Source: Planctomycetota bacterium
Lineage (GTDB): Bacteria; Planctomycetota; GCA-002687715
Direction: 5' to 3'
Length of the DNA stretch: 37,488 bases
NCBI GenBank assembly: GCA_002687715.1
Contig: NZBC01000129.1
Coordinates: 1-37,488 of the forward strand
In this document: in pieces, positions 26,259-34,437 of the stretch
Position numbering within the stretch: position 1 is the first letter of the stretch
Layout of the letters: each line of letters begins with the position of its first letter
Made by a program: the position numbers and the translations under genes
Notes under the pieces: generated by a model
Database searches by the model: none
Told to the model about the DNA's origin: nothing
The model's input: only the letters and a program-made list of their open reading frames with translations

Positions 26259-27689
26259 TCACGGCAAGAGCAGATCCTCCCCCGGAGGCTGAAACACCGG
26301 CTTCAGGGTTTGTCCGAAGAGGAGAGTCGCGTGCCGTCGGCCGAGCGCGGCGATCGCGTCGCGCCCCACGTGTCGCCCGAGCACGACCTCGATCGTCGAT
26401 GAGAGCGCAGCGACTTCACCCTCCCCGGCGGTCTGCAGTCGGGAGAGGAGCGCGTCGAGGACAGCGCGAGTCCGACAACGCGCCACGCTGGCCAGAGCCT
26501 GGCGGCGACGTCGCCAGTCATGAGAGCGCAGCGCGGCGACGAGGTGCGCAGCCGCGTGCCAGCGTCGTCGCGAGAACTCCCGTGCGAACGTGATGACGTC
26601 GGGGTGGGCGAGCAGCTCGGGCCCGCCTCTCGCGGTCTGAATCTCCCACTCGGTGCGAGCGTCCGGCGCCATGTCCGCCGGAACGCCGCGCTGCAGCGCG
26701 GCCTCGAGGTCCAACGGACGCCACCCGCGCGCCGCCCACGACGTCAGCAACACGTCGGACCTTGGACGGTGCGGCGAGTCGAGCGCGCCGACGATGCGCG
26801 CCCTCAGCCCCGCCCTACCCTTGGCGTGGTTCACCTGGACCTCGCTCAGGCGCGATTCGCCGGGCACCGTCGGATGTGGCGCGCCGTCGACGCCGGTCCG
26901 CACCAACGCACGCCTCGCAGCGTCACGCACCTCCACGTCAGGGTCGTCTCTCAGTCCGCGCACGACGTCGCGGATCAGCAGCGTCTCCCCCACCGTCGCG
27001 ACGCCAGTCGCCCAGATACGTTGCGTCTTGGTTCCCTCCTCGAGCAGCAGCGCGAGCAACAGATGTCGGCCGGAAGCGGGTCCTCGACGAGCCAGCCGCG
27101 CAAGCCGGTCGAGGGCCGCCCGCTCCCAGCGTTCGTGACACGCGAGACAGCTCCGGAGATCGCCCGGACACCCGGACTCCAGCGTTCGCTCGTTCTCGTC
27201 GAACGGCCCGCGCACCCGCATCCCACGTGGCCACGGGGTAAGGGACGGTCGTGCACCGGACACCCACGCGAGGTGTGAGCCGGCGCGGTGCCGACGACCT
27301 CCTGAGATGATCCCGCCCGAGACGATGCGCACCCGCGCCTCATCCCACACGGTCACGACCACCCGGCCGCGGCACACCACGAACCGGGCCTCCGCCGCCT
27401 CGATCGCAATCGGACGGTCGGTCACGATCACCACGACACCGCGGTCGATCCGAACTCCGTCGCGCAACGGGACGACCACGGCGAGAGGTCCGAAGTCGGC
27501 GGTCCACCATGGACCGTCGGGTACGGAGGCGCCGAGCGAAAAACCGGCTGCCACCGCGAGAAGCAGCGACAGCCGGCATCGGCGGTACGTCGGGAGCGTG
27601 GGTGAATCCGCCGCTTGTGAACTCAGTACAACCACACGTAGATCTGCAAGAAACGCTCCCGGCAGGTGACCGTCGTCCGCAGCATCCAT
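26259..27689 (-). CDS. Membrane-anchored FecR-like / CXXCH / HEAT-like repeat protein
   Basis: The product has 476 residues from ATG 27689 (GGAAGG just upstream); in-frame alternatives are 27806, 27701 and GTG 27635. Near the N-terminus is one hydrophobic segment (RRCRLSLLLAVAAGFSLGAS). Next comes a beta-rich stretch (VVPLRDGVRIDRGVVVIVTD, IVSGGIISGG) that looks FecR-like. A single heme-type motif CLACH (181-185) follows, in LRSCLACHERW. The rest is helical with repeat-like units (VRGLRDDPDVEVRDAARRALV, RRRRQALASVARCRTRAVLDALLSRL in part) as in HEAT repeats. FecR-like proteins often sense signals and control a neighbouring ECF sigma factor. One lies two genes upstream, so a signalling role is plausible but inferred. 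The overall product is not a family I can name. Confidence 0.75.
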   Translation of the reverse strand: MDAADDGHLPGAFLADLRVVVLSSQAADSPTLPTYRRCRLSLLLAVAAGFSLGASVPDGPWWTADFGPLAVVVPLRDGVRIDRGVVVIVTDRPIAIEAAEARFVVCRGRVVVTVWDEARVRIVSGGIISGGRRHRAGSHLAWVSGARPSLTPWPRGMRVRGPFDENERTLESGCPGDLRSCLACHERWERAALDRLARLARRGPASGRHLLLALLLEEGTKTQRIWATGVATVGETLLIRDVVRGLRDDPDVEVRDAARRALVRTGVDGAPHPTVPGESRLSEVQVNHAKGRAGLRARIVGALDSPHRPRSDVLLTSWAARGWRPLDLEAALQRGVPADMAPDARTEWEIQTARGGPELLAHPDVITFAREFSRRRWHAAAHLVAALRSHDWRRRRQALASVARCRTRAVLDALLSRLQTAGEGEVAALSSTIEVVLGRHVGRDAIAALGRRHATLLFGQTLKPVFQPPGEDLLLP

Positions 27690-27768
27690 CGGCCCTTCCA
27701 TGACGGTCGGGCCGGGGATCGGGGCGCGGACCGGACGGATCCGGTCCGCACTGACGGCCGGCGGCCGA

Positions 27769-28545
27769 TCAAGAGCCGTTACCCCCTCGCCCGTCGCCGC
27801 CTCCAACCTCTCGCTTCTCCAGCCGTGCTCGGCTGGACATCTTCATCAGCGCGTTCTCGAGACGTTCCGCCTGAGCAGTGCCATCGAACCGAGCGCGCAG
27901 TGCGTCCGTATGGGCGTCGAGGATCCGGCGACCCTCCTCCGTCTGCTTCTGTCGGAGCTTGAGCGCGACAAGCGCGTTCAGCGCATCGACGCCACGACGC
28001 CACAGGTCGCCGTGCTCGTTGAGGCACTGGCGCAGCAGCTTCTCGGACTCCTCGTAGGCCTTCGCATCGCGGCGCAGTCCAGCGAGCCGGATGAGCGCTT
28101 GAGCGCGGGGATTCGGCTGCCCCGGAAAGTCCTTGATCACGCGACGGAGCATCTGCTCCGCGTCGTCGCGCTTCTTCATCTTGCGATAGAGCGTCGCCAG
28201 GTCGTGGAGGGCGTCACAGGCAGGTCGCTGCTCCTTCGGCGTCTCCAGGACGCGCTTCCACGCCGCCTCAGCCTTCTCGGGACGCGAGAGCCGGCGCCAG
28301 AACCGACCGGTCTCGAGCCAGGCCCGCGCCACTGCTGGACGCTCCTTGGGGAAGCGCTCTGGAATCATGGCGAGGATGCGGATGCAATCCTCGTAGACCG
28401 CGGTCTTCTCCGTGCTTTCCTTGCCACGCGCGTCCTTCGCACGCTTGCGAGCGGCGGAGAGCAGCGAGCGGCCCGAGTCCTGCGCGAGGAGTGGCGCCCC
28501 CGCAACCAGAATCAGGCAGAGCATCGTCAACAGGCGTTTCATCAT
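27769..28545 (-). CDS. Secreted TPR-like protein in a sigma-factor cluster
   Basis: The 258-residue product has a signal peptide (MMKRLLTMLCLILVAGAPLLA) followed by repeated helical pairs with TPR spacing: AVARAWLETGRFWRRLSRP, KAEAAWKRVLET, CDALHDLATLYRKMKKRDD and AEQMLRRVIKDFPGQP. It ends in a glycine-rich tail. Such proteins usually serve as protein-protein scaffolds in the periplasm. ATG 28545 is backed by GGAG five bases upstream; a second ATG follows directly. It lies between the ECF sigma gene (75-base gap) and the FecR-like gene (79-base gap), all on the same strand, which suggests one transcript. Confidence 0.82.
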   Translation of the reverse strand: MMKRLLTMLCLILVAGAPLLAQDSGRSLLSAARKRAKDARGKESTEKTAVYEDCIRILAMIPERFPKERPAVARAWLETGRFWRRLSRPEKAEAAWKRVLETPKEQRPACDALHDLATLYRKMKKRDDAEQMLRRVIKDFPGQPNPRAQALIRLAGLRRDAKAYEESEKLLRQCLNEHGDLWRRGVDALNALVALKLRQKQTEEGRRILDAHTDALRARFDGTAQAERLENALMKMSSRARLEKREVGGGDGRGGNGS

Positions 28546-28620
28546 GTAGCTCCGTGGCTCCGTGTGCGCGTGAGTGGTCGTCCGTGTTCGATCGTTCGAT
28601 GCGAGAAGGTCCGGGATGGC

Positions 28621-29187
28621 TCAGGCAACCCCAGCGGCTCTCGCCAGCGCGCGACCCTCGGCAGCGGTGCCGGTCGCCCGCAGCCCCTCCATGCCCTGGT
28701 AGAGCAACCGCCGGACGCGAGCGCGGGGCAGTCCCATCACCTGCGCTGCCTTCTCGGGCGGGAACGCGAGCCCGATGCGCAGGCTCACGGCGCGGCGGCA
28801 GTCCGGCTTCAACGACACGAGCCGTCGGGCGAGCCAGGACCGCGCCTCGCGCTGAACGAGAGGGTCCAGGCTGCCGCAAGACGCGAAGGGAACGTCAGCC
28901 GGGATTTGATCGACATCGCGGGCTGCACGGGTGTGAGAGCGCAGACGGTTCAGCACCACGCTCGTAGCCCATGAGTTCAGGCGATCGGGTGTCCGGATCT
29001 GGGACTGTCGGCTCCAGACGATGACGAGCGCTTCCTGCGTCAGATCTTCGGCGAGGTGTTCGTCCACTCCCCGCCGGCGCAGCAGTCTCAGCATGCGCAC
29101 CCGCAACGTCGCGAGCAGCTCGTTCCACCCTCTCCAGTCCTCGCGTTCCAGCTGCCGGATCGCGCCTTGTGCCATCACCCCGGTCAT
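28621..29187 (-). CDS. ECF-type RNA polymerase sigma factor
   Basis: The 188-residue product has region 2 with the -10-binding/core helix DEHLAEDLTQEALVIVWSR, and region 4 with a helix-turn-helix (LKPDCRRAVSLRIGLAFPPE, then AAQVMGLPRARVRRLLYQG). It would direct RNA polymerase to a small set of promoters. I place the start at ATG 29187, with GGGAG nine bases upstream; ATG 29214 and ATG 29175 are also in frame. No anti-sigma gene of a standard type (zinc-binding or membrane) is adjacent. The nearby FecR-like protein or the TPR protein could do that job, which is inference. Confidence 0.88.
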   Translation of the reverse strand: MTGVMAQGAIRQLEREDWRGWNELLATLRVRMLRLLRRRGVDEHLAEDLTQEALVIVWSRQSQIRTPDRLNSWATSVVLNRLRSHTRAARDVDQIPADVPFASCGSLDPLVQREARSWLARRLVSLKPDCRRAVSLRIGLAFPPEKAAQVMGLPRARVRRLLYQGMEGLRATGTAAEGRALARAAGVA

Positions 29188-29288
29188 GAGTCTTGACTCC
29201 CGGGCTGCGTTCATTCCGGGGTCACCCTACGCGGCACGAATTATCTGTCAAGTAGTTTGCAGTTCATCCAAGAGGCGATCTGCGACGA

Positions 29289-30368
29289 CTACAGAGTTCC
29301 TTGGCCGGACAAGGTGCACTGCCGGCACCCCTCTCGAAGATCGCCGGAGAGGAACTCCTCGCGGAGCTTCTGGTACTCGGGACCGTTCCAGATCTCGTCG
29401 AACGACTGCTCGAAGATGTTCCCCATGCGGAGGTGCTCCCCCCAGCCGCGGCAGCACGGGTAGACGTTGCCGTTGGGGATGATCCTGACGTACGACGCGA
29501 GCTGGAAGCAGAAGCCCTTCTTCTTCTCCATGACCGCCTCGTAGAGCGTGTTCACGACCACCGGGGGCGTGACCTCCGGCTCGGCGATACCCGGGGCGCG
29601 GTGGTGCTCCACAGGGTCGAGCGCGAGCTCGAGATTGATGTTCTCCCGCTTCGCGGCTGCGACCGCACGACCGATGTGGAGGCGGATCTCGTCGGCCGAG
29701 AAGTGCTCGTCGACGTGGAACCGATGGGGATCCTTGAAGAACGGCAACATCTTCTGCACCCGCACCCGGTCGACTCCAACCTGGCGAGCGAACGACATGG
29801 TGCCGTCGAGGGTCGTCAGGTTCTGCTTCATCAGCACGACGATCAGTGTGAGCTGAAACCCCTCCTCCTGCTGCAAGCGAACCAAGCGGCGGAGTCCGGC
29901 CAGCATCCGCCCATGGCGTCCGCCGACGCGAATCTGCTCGTACACCGACGGGATGTGCGAATCGATCGAGAAGTCGACCTTGAAGATGCGGCCACGGAGG
30001 CGGTCGATGTGCCGGTCCGTGATGAGATTCCCATTGGTAATGAGGTTCAGGCGCAGGTCGTGCTTCTCGCAATGGTCCAGAATGCGATCGAAGTCCCCCA
30101 TGGCCGGCTCGGACGTCGCCGAGGGCGTGATCACGGAGGCATGAGGCAGGACCACGTCGGCCACCACGTCCAGCTTCTCACCACTGATGTAGGACAGGTC
30201 GGGCCGCTCGCACATCACGCACGAGAGATTGCACGCGTTGTTGGTCGAGATCTCGACGTGGAACGGACGTCCCTCCCACACCGTGCGTTCGGCGAAGATG
30301 TCCTCCGCCACCCGAAGCGCGTTGTCGATCTCCAAGGCGCGCTTCGGCTCGAGTCGAGGGCCGCTCAT
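29289..30368 (-). CDS. Radical SAM/SPASM protein
   Basis: The 359-residue product has the radical SAM cluster motif CX3CX2C (C46, C50, C53, in NNACNLSCVMCERP). Inside the TIM-barrel region are SAM-contact segments such as LITNGNLIT and VDFSIDS. The C-terminus carries a SPASM-type set of cysteines (VYPCCRGWGEHLRMGNIF, then ending GCRQC near 347-351), which usually binds one or two more iron-sulfur clusters. SPASM enzymes commonly modify peptides or protein side chains. The 70-residue gene upstream on the same strand is the nearest candidate partner, but no RiPP-type core is visible in it. No strong ribosome site is seen before ATG 30368. Confidence 0.92.
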   Translation of the reverse strand: MSGPRLEPKRALEIDNALRVAEDIFAERTVWEGRPFHVEISTNNACNLSCVMCERPDLSYISGEKLDVVADVVLPHASVITPSATSEPAMGDFDRILDHCEKHDLRLNLITNGNLITDRHIDRLRGRIFKVDFSIDSHIPSVYEQIRVGGRHGRMLAGLRRLVRLQQEEGFQLTLIVVLMKQNLTTLDGTMSFARQVGVDRVRVQKMLPFFKDPHRFHVDEHFSADEIRLHIGRAVAAAKRENINLELALDPVEHHRAPGIAEPEVTPPVVVNTLYEAVMEKKKGFCFQLASYVRIIPNGNVYPCCRGWGEHLRMGNIFEQSFDEIWNGPEYQKLREEFLSGDLREGCRQCTLSGQGTL

Positions 30369-30388
30369 GAGCTGAGTCTAAAGACGAA

Positions 30389-30416
30389 GGGCCGGCACCC
30401 CGAAGGATCCCGGCCC
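30389..30416 (-). terminator. Strong 12-base hairpin with UUCG tetraloop
   Basis: On the minus strand the stem GGGCCGGGATCC pairs with GGGTGCCGGCCC (one mismatch, one G-T) around a C(TTCG)G loop. Only a short T-rich stretch follows. It lies after the 70-residue gene and 20 bases before the radical SAM start, so it may end or attenuate transcription into that gene. Confidence 0.55.
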
Positions 30417-30444
30417 AAATATGCGTCTCGTCTCGCCCGGGGCG

Positions 30445-30657
30445 TCAGCCCTGGGCGGCCTGCGCAGCGCGCTGGTCTTGCAGTCTCTTGAGCGACTTGC
30501 GATCACGGTACCGCGCCTTCAGAACCTTCTCTTCGTACACCTCGAGAAAGCGCTCACACTGCGCGGAAGTCCCCGTGAAGAGCGCAATGCCGGTCCCCTC
30601 ACGAATCACCTGGAACAGGTGTTTGCCTTCGAAGATGCACTCGAAGCGAATCTCCAT
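30445..30657 (-). CDS. Small protein of unknown function (70 residues)
   Basis: The 70-residue product starts MEIRFECIFEGKHLFQVI. The first half looks beta-rich with hydrophobic strands (HLFQVI, GIALFTGT). The second half is a charged helix (CERFLEVYEEKVLKARYRDR) ending in a Q/A-rich tail. It contains two cysteines and no recognised motif. ATG 30657 has GGGAGAGG upstream. The same frame runs further upstream through the hairpin-rich gap, but the composition there does not look coding. It precedes the radical SAM gene on the same strand, separated by a hairpin, and could be its partner or substrate. That is unproven. Confidence 0.6.
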   Translation of the reverse strand: MEIRFECIFEGKHLFQVIREGTGIALFTGTSAQCERFLEVYEEKVLKARYRDRKSLKRLQDQRAAQAAQG

Positions 30658-31202
30658 CGTCCTCTCCCTTGGAGGTTGCCGTCCCCCCGAGAGGGGACAG
30701 TGGTGGTGGGCGGGGCGGTTCGATAGGTGTGTCCCTATGGCCCTTCCCCGGTCCAGATCAGATCGTTCCCTAAGCGTGACAGGAGGCGAGGAAGGCCCGG
30801 ATGTTCCAGCACCCGAAACGGTCGTGTGAACCCATCTTCTTTCACCAAACCGCAGACTTCCGATCGAGACTTTAACGACCCCCCAAGATGAAAGCGAGGC
30901 AAAAGACCCCGTGGGGCATTTTGCCATTCCGGTCCCTTGATGCCTCCCACAAGCGAAGGCCAGGTAGCGGTTTGCAAACGCGACTCTCGTCGTGCACGAT
31001 CGGCACGACTGTTCGAACAAGGGACCTGAGGCCGTTGAGGCGAACGTCCGCGCCGAAGTCCTAAAAGGAGGCAAGGACTCGCGTCGCCGCGCATACTCGC
31101 GCCCGGGTTCCCCCCGGCCCTCGAAGTCGTGACCGCCCGAGCTCGAGAGCTCCCGATGGGCGATCGACGTCGTCCAGCCGGGCACGACCCCAGGAGGCTC
31201 TG
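30658..31202. other. 545-base non-coding gap with several hairpins
   Basis: Lies between the divergent small-protein gene and the cupin gene. It holds the palindrome GGCAAAAGACCCCGTGGGGC (start of 30898-30925), the symmetric GCGGTTTGCAAACGC (30967-30981) and the hairpin GTCGTGC/GCACGAC (30989-31009). Its base composition is less GC-rich and less codon-like than the flanks. No tRNA, rRNA or other RNA class can be firmly named. Confidence 0.55.
30898..30925. repeat. 28-base near-perfect palindrome, possible bidirectional terminator
   Basis: GGCAAAA and TTTTGCC form the outer arms, with CCCC and GGGG inside and only two short mismatched pairs between. The outer A/T runs on both sides would allow transcription end signals in either direction. 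Confidence 0.45.
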
Positions 31203-31568
31203 ATGGAGAAGGTGAACCTCCGCGACAAGCTCGCGACGTTTGACGAAGCATGGGTGCCCAAGATCGTCGGCGAGCTCAACGGCCAGTACGTCAAGGTCGC
31301 GCGCTTCGAAGGCTCCTACGTCTGGCACCAGCACGAGAACGAGGACGAGCTCTTTCTCGTCCTCGAAGGCCACGTGGACATCCACCTCCAGGGCCGGGTC
31401 ATCGGCCTCGACCCCGGCGAGCTGACCATCGTCCCCCGTGGCGTCGCGCACAAACCCGTGGCCGACGGGGTCGCCCAGGTCCTCCTCTTCGAACCCGTAT
31501 CGACCCGCAACACGGGAGAGGTCGATCACGACCACACGATCGAGGCCGACGACCTCGAACGCATCTGA
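31203..31568 (+). CDS. Small cupin-domain protein
   Basis: The 121-residue product is a single cupin barrel. Motif 1 has metal ligands in WHQHENEDELFLVLEG (His-x-His followed by Glu, then Gly), and motif 2 has PGELTIVPRGVAHKP with the last histidine. Small cupins of this kind bind a metal ion and act as isomerases, dioxygenase-like enzymes or sugar-binding regulators; the exact role cannot be read. ATG 31203 is preceded by AGGAGG at a good distance. It converges on the dehydratase gene with only one base between the two stops. Confidence 0.9.
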   Translation: MEKVNLRDKLATFDEAWVPKIVGELNGQYVKVARFEGSYVWHQHENEDELFLVLEGHVDIHLQGRVIGLDPGELTIVPRGVAHKPVADGVAQVLLFEPVSTRNTGEVDHDHTIEADDLERI

Positions 31569-31569
31569 C

Positions 31570-33561
31570 CTACGCGGGGAGCGGCGCGAACATCCCCTCG
31601 CGGTACGCGACGATGCGGCCTTCGACCGCCGATGCCGCCACCGTCAGCGGGGACGCGAGGTAGAGCCGGCCGGGGCCGCTGCGGCCGCGGTAGTTGCGGT
31701 TGATCGCTGAGACCGTCACCTGGTCCGGATTCGTGGAGACGCCGGGGCCGCAGCCGATGCAGGCCCCGCAGCCGGACGAGATGATCTCGACGCCCGCCTT
31801 CTCGAAGACGTCGAGGTAGCCCTTCTCGCGGGCGTAGGCTTCCACCGTCGTGGACCCGAACTGGATGTAGCAGCAGACGTGGTCGGCGACCTTGCGGCCC
31901 GCCTCCACGGCATCGCGCATGACCTTGGCGTAGAGGTCGAGGTCCGTTTCCTTGCCCGCGGTACAAGAGCCGCCGTACGCGATGTCGATGCGGACGTCGC
32001 CAATGTCGTCGATCAGGGCACCGTTCGTCGGGTCGGACGGGATGCCCTGGTCGGGATCGCCCGGAGTCGCGACGAGCGAGCGGATCTCGCTGAGATCGAT
32101 GGTATGGACGCCACCGGCGTACTCAGCACCGGCATCGGCAGCGACCATTCGAGCGCGAACGTCGTCCTGCGATACCCCGTCGCGTCGTGCTGCAATCCAC
32201 TCGGTAGCGATGTCATCGCCCTCGCAGATCCCGGACTTCGCGGAGCACTCCGTCGCCATGTTGGCGAGGGTCGCGCGCTCGTCCATGTCCAGCGTGGCGA
32301 GCCCCGGACCGCCGAACTCCATCACTCGATCGAGGGTCTTTCCCTCCCGAGCGTACTTCCAGAGAATCCACAGCATGACGTCCTTCGCCGCCACTCCGGG
32401 CCCGAGCTCGCCGACGAACTCGAACCGGATCGACTCCGGGACGCGGATGAACGTGAACCCCGATTCGACGAGCGCGGCATACTCCGTCGCGCCGACACCG
32501 AACGCGAGCGCGTTGTTGCCGCCGCCCATGCAGGTGTGCGAGTCGGTCGCCTGGATGAAGTCGCCGGGATCGATGAACTCCTCACGCGCGACCTGGTGAC
32601 AGATACCGGGTGAGCGACCATCGGTCGCGGAGTAGTCCCGAACGCCAGTGTGGGCCTGGAACTCGCGTTGGAGGACGCGCAAGGTCTCGATCTTGTCCGA
32701 GAATGGCGCCATCTTCTCCACGCCGTCGGCGTAGATGAGGTGATCCTCGAAGACCGCGAACTTGGACGGATCGCTGACGCTGTAGTCCGCACCGCTCTCC
32801 TGCTCGAGGAAGTAGCCAACCTGCGCCGTCGTGAACTCGTGCGAGTACCCACCGTCGACCTTCACGAGGACGGCATCGCCGGGCTTGACGTACGGACCGC
32901 CCTGGCCGTCAAGGAGATGCGAGGAGATGATCTTCTCCACCATCGTGAGCGGGCGCTTGCCCGTCCCCAGCGGCGGCAGGTCGATATCACCTCTCGCGAG
33001 TGCGGCGTAGAACGGGAACAGACCGCCGTGCTCGACGATGAGCCGTGTGATCGTGTCGTAGCCGTCCATGAACGCGTCGAGCCCGATCTCCTCCCCCGCC
33101 TGCAAGCGCTGGAGGACGTCGTGCCCGGCCATGAGAACGCCCTGATTCACGTTGTTGCGAGCGTGGATCGGCGCGAACGAATCAGCGATGGCGACGCGAA
33201 TGCCCGACCACTTCTCGGCTTGCACCGCGGTCTCCCGCGACGAGCCGACACCCTTGCGTTCGCCGGAGACGATCACCTCGAAGTCGCCGCTCATCAGCGC
33301 GTGGTCGGGGAAGAGGCGTTCGCCGTCCAACGTCAGGCCTGCGTACGCATGGACGGCGAGATCCTCCGGACGATGGTTGAAGCACGCCCACGCGGGGGTC
33401 ATCGCGTCGGTGTTCACATCATCGAGCAGGTCCGCGACCGTAAGGTCTTCCATGCGGAGGTCCAGCTCGCCCGCCAGCTGCTTCTTGATCAGCTCCGGAT
33501 CCTTGGTGAGGAACAACACCCGCTTGCCCGGGGTCAGCTTGACCGTCGTGCTCGTCGTCAA
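31570..33561 (-). CDS. Single-chain aconitase-superfamily dehydratase with swivel (LeuD-like) domain first
   Basis: The 663-residue product joins a LeuD-type swivel domain (about 40-145, GSSRE at 107-111) to a LeuC-type catalytic body (about 200-663). The body keeps the cluster ligands in DSHTCMGG (C344) and SGCGACIGCGPG, plus TSNRNF-like VSAINRNYRGRSG near the end. The order is swivel then catalytic domains, opposite to mitochondrial-type aconitase and like AcnB without its HEAT-like part. It should dehydrate/rehydrate a 2- or 3-hydroxy acid such as isopropylmalate, homoaconitate or citrate; the substrate is open. No ATG fits well; TTG 33561 has AGAGGG nine bases upstream, and TTG 33585 is the alternative. 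It follows the enoyl-CoA hydratase in an apparent operon (66-base gap). Confidence 0.85.
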   Translation of the reverse strand: MTTSTTVKLTPGKRVLFLTKDPELIKKQLAGELDLRMEDLTVADLLDDVNTDAMTPAWACFNHRPEDLAVHAYAGLTLDGERLFPDHALMSGDFEVIVSGERKGVGSSRETAVQAEKWSGIRVAIADSFAPIHARNNVNQGVLMAGHDVLQRLQAGEEIGLDAFMDGYDTITRLIVEHGGLFPFYAALARGDIDLPPLGTGKRPLTMVEKIISSHLLDGQGGPYVKPGDAVLVKVDGGYSHEFTTAQVGYFLEQESGADYSVSDPSKFAVFEDHLIYADGVEKMAPFSDKIETLRVLQREFQAHTGVRDYSATDGRSPGICHQVAREEFIDPGDFIQATDSHTCMGGGNNALAFGVGATEYAALVESGFTFIRVPESIRFEFVGELGPGVAAKDVMLWILWKYAREGKTLDRVMEFGGPGLATLDMDERATLANMATECSAKSGICEGDDIATEWIAARRDGVSQDDVRARMVAADAGAEYAGGVHTIDLSEIRSLVATPGDPDQGIPSDPTNGALIDDIGDVRIDIAYGGSCTAGKETDLDLYAKVMRDAVEAGRKVADHVCCYIQFGSTTVEAYAREKGYLDVFEKAGVEIISSGCGACIGCGPGVSTNPDQVTVSAINRNYRGRSGPGRLYLASPLTVAASAVEGRIVAYREGMFAPLPA

Positions 33562-33627
33562 CTTCTCGATCCCTCTTCTTCCCAACCCTCGATCGCGCTC
33601 GATCGCCCCCGATCCGCAGCCGCGTGG

Positions 33628-34437
33628 CTAACGGCCCTTCCAGGCCGCCCTGCGTTTCTCGAGAAACGCCTGCATGCCTTCCCGGACGTCGTCGGTGACG
33701 CCGACGAGCCCGAAGAGATCCGTCTCGAGCGAAAGCGCTGACTGTGGGCTCATCTCGGAACCGCGGCACACCGCGTCCAGGATGAACTGCACCGCCACGG
33801 GCGCGTTCCCTGCGATCTTCTTCGCGAGGGCCATCACGACCCCCATCAGTTCACCGTGCGGCACCGTGGAGTTCACGAGTCCGAGGCGATGGGCGTACTC
33901 CGCGCTGATGCTCTCGCCGGTGAGCAGCAGCTCCAACGCGCGCCCCCGGCCGACGAGCGAACGCAAACGCTGCGTCCCGCCGAAACCGGGGATGATCCCG
34001 AGGGTCACCTCGGGCTGCCCCATCTTCGCGCCCTCCGCGGCGTAGCGGATGTGGCACGCCATCGCGAGCTCGAGACCACCGCCAAGCGCGAACCCGTTGA
34101 TCGCTGCGATGACGGGCTTCGGGCTGCCTTCGATGGCGGCGAACGTCTGTTGTCCGAGCTCCGAATAGTGCCGGAGATCGAACCCGCCCATCTCGGCCAT
34201 CTCTTCGATGTCCGCCCCGGCAGCAAACGAGGGGGGCTTCGCCGACGGTGACCCGGTGATGACGATGCAGTGAACGTCCTCGTTCTCTTCGAGACCCACG
34301 AACTCAGCAAAGAGGGTCTCCAAGACCTCTGCGCTGAGCGCGTTCAGCTTGGACGGCCGATTCAGCGTGACCAGGGCAACACCCTCGTCGATGCTGATGA
34401 GCACCGGCGACGCGTCGCCGGGAGTCTCCTCGGGCAT
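33628..34437 (-). CDS. Enoyl-CoA hydratase (crotonase family)
   Basis: Adds water to trans-2-enoyl-CoA in beta-oxidation or related acyl-CoA pathways. The 269-residue product has the two catalytic glutamates of the family: E123 in NGFALGGGLELAMAC and E143 in GQPEVTLGIIPGFGGTQRL. It also has the oxyanion-hole segment FAAGADIEEM. Length is normal. The ATG at 34437 overlaps the stop of the cytoplasmic cyclophilin by one base (TGATG), so the genes are coupled. With the thiolase at the head of the operon, this fits fatty-acid or short-chain acyl-CoA breakdown. Confidence 0.93.
   Translation of the reverse strand: MPEETPGDASPVLISIDEGVALVTLNRPSKLNALSAEVLETLFAEFVGLEENEDVHCIVITGSPSAKPPSFAAGADIEEMAEMGGFDLRHYSELGQQTFAAIEGSPKPVIAAINGFALGGGLELAMACHIRYAAEGAKMGQPEVTLGIIPGFGGTQRLRSLVGRGRALELLLTGESISAEYAHRLGLVNSTVPHGELMGVVMALAKKIAGNAPVAVQFILDAVCRGSEMSPQSALSLETDLFGLVGVTDDVREGMQAFLEKRRAAWKGR

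Noticed and set aside
27700..28974. 424-codon plus-strand frame opposite the TPR and sigma genes
   Set aside because: Shadow of two genes with signal peptide, TPR and sigma motifs on the minus strand.
30785..30800. GCGAGGAAGGCCCGG-like stretch recalling the RNase P RNA P4 region
   Set aside because: The consensus GAGGAAAGTCCGGGC is broken and no matching 3' P4 strand was found nearby.
30902..30913. AAAGACCCCGTG, identical to a conserved 23S rRNA segment
   Set aside because: Only this 12-base stretch matches; the bases on both sides do not continue the rRNA and instead form a local palindrome.
31011..31019. GTTCGAAC, like a tRNA T-loop
   Set aside because: Flanking bases cannot form the T-stem on either strand and no acceptor or anticodon arm fits.
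30735..31535. Minus-strand frame across the non-coding gap and the cupin gene
   Set aside because: Half of it is antisense to the cupin gene and the rest shows no coding character.
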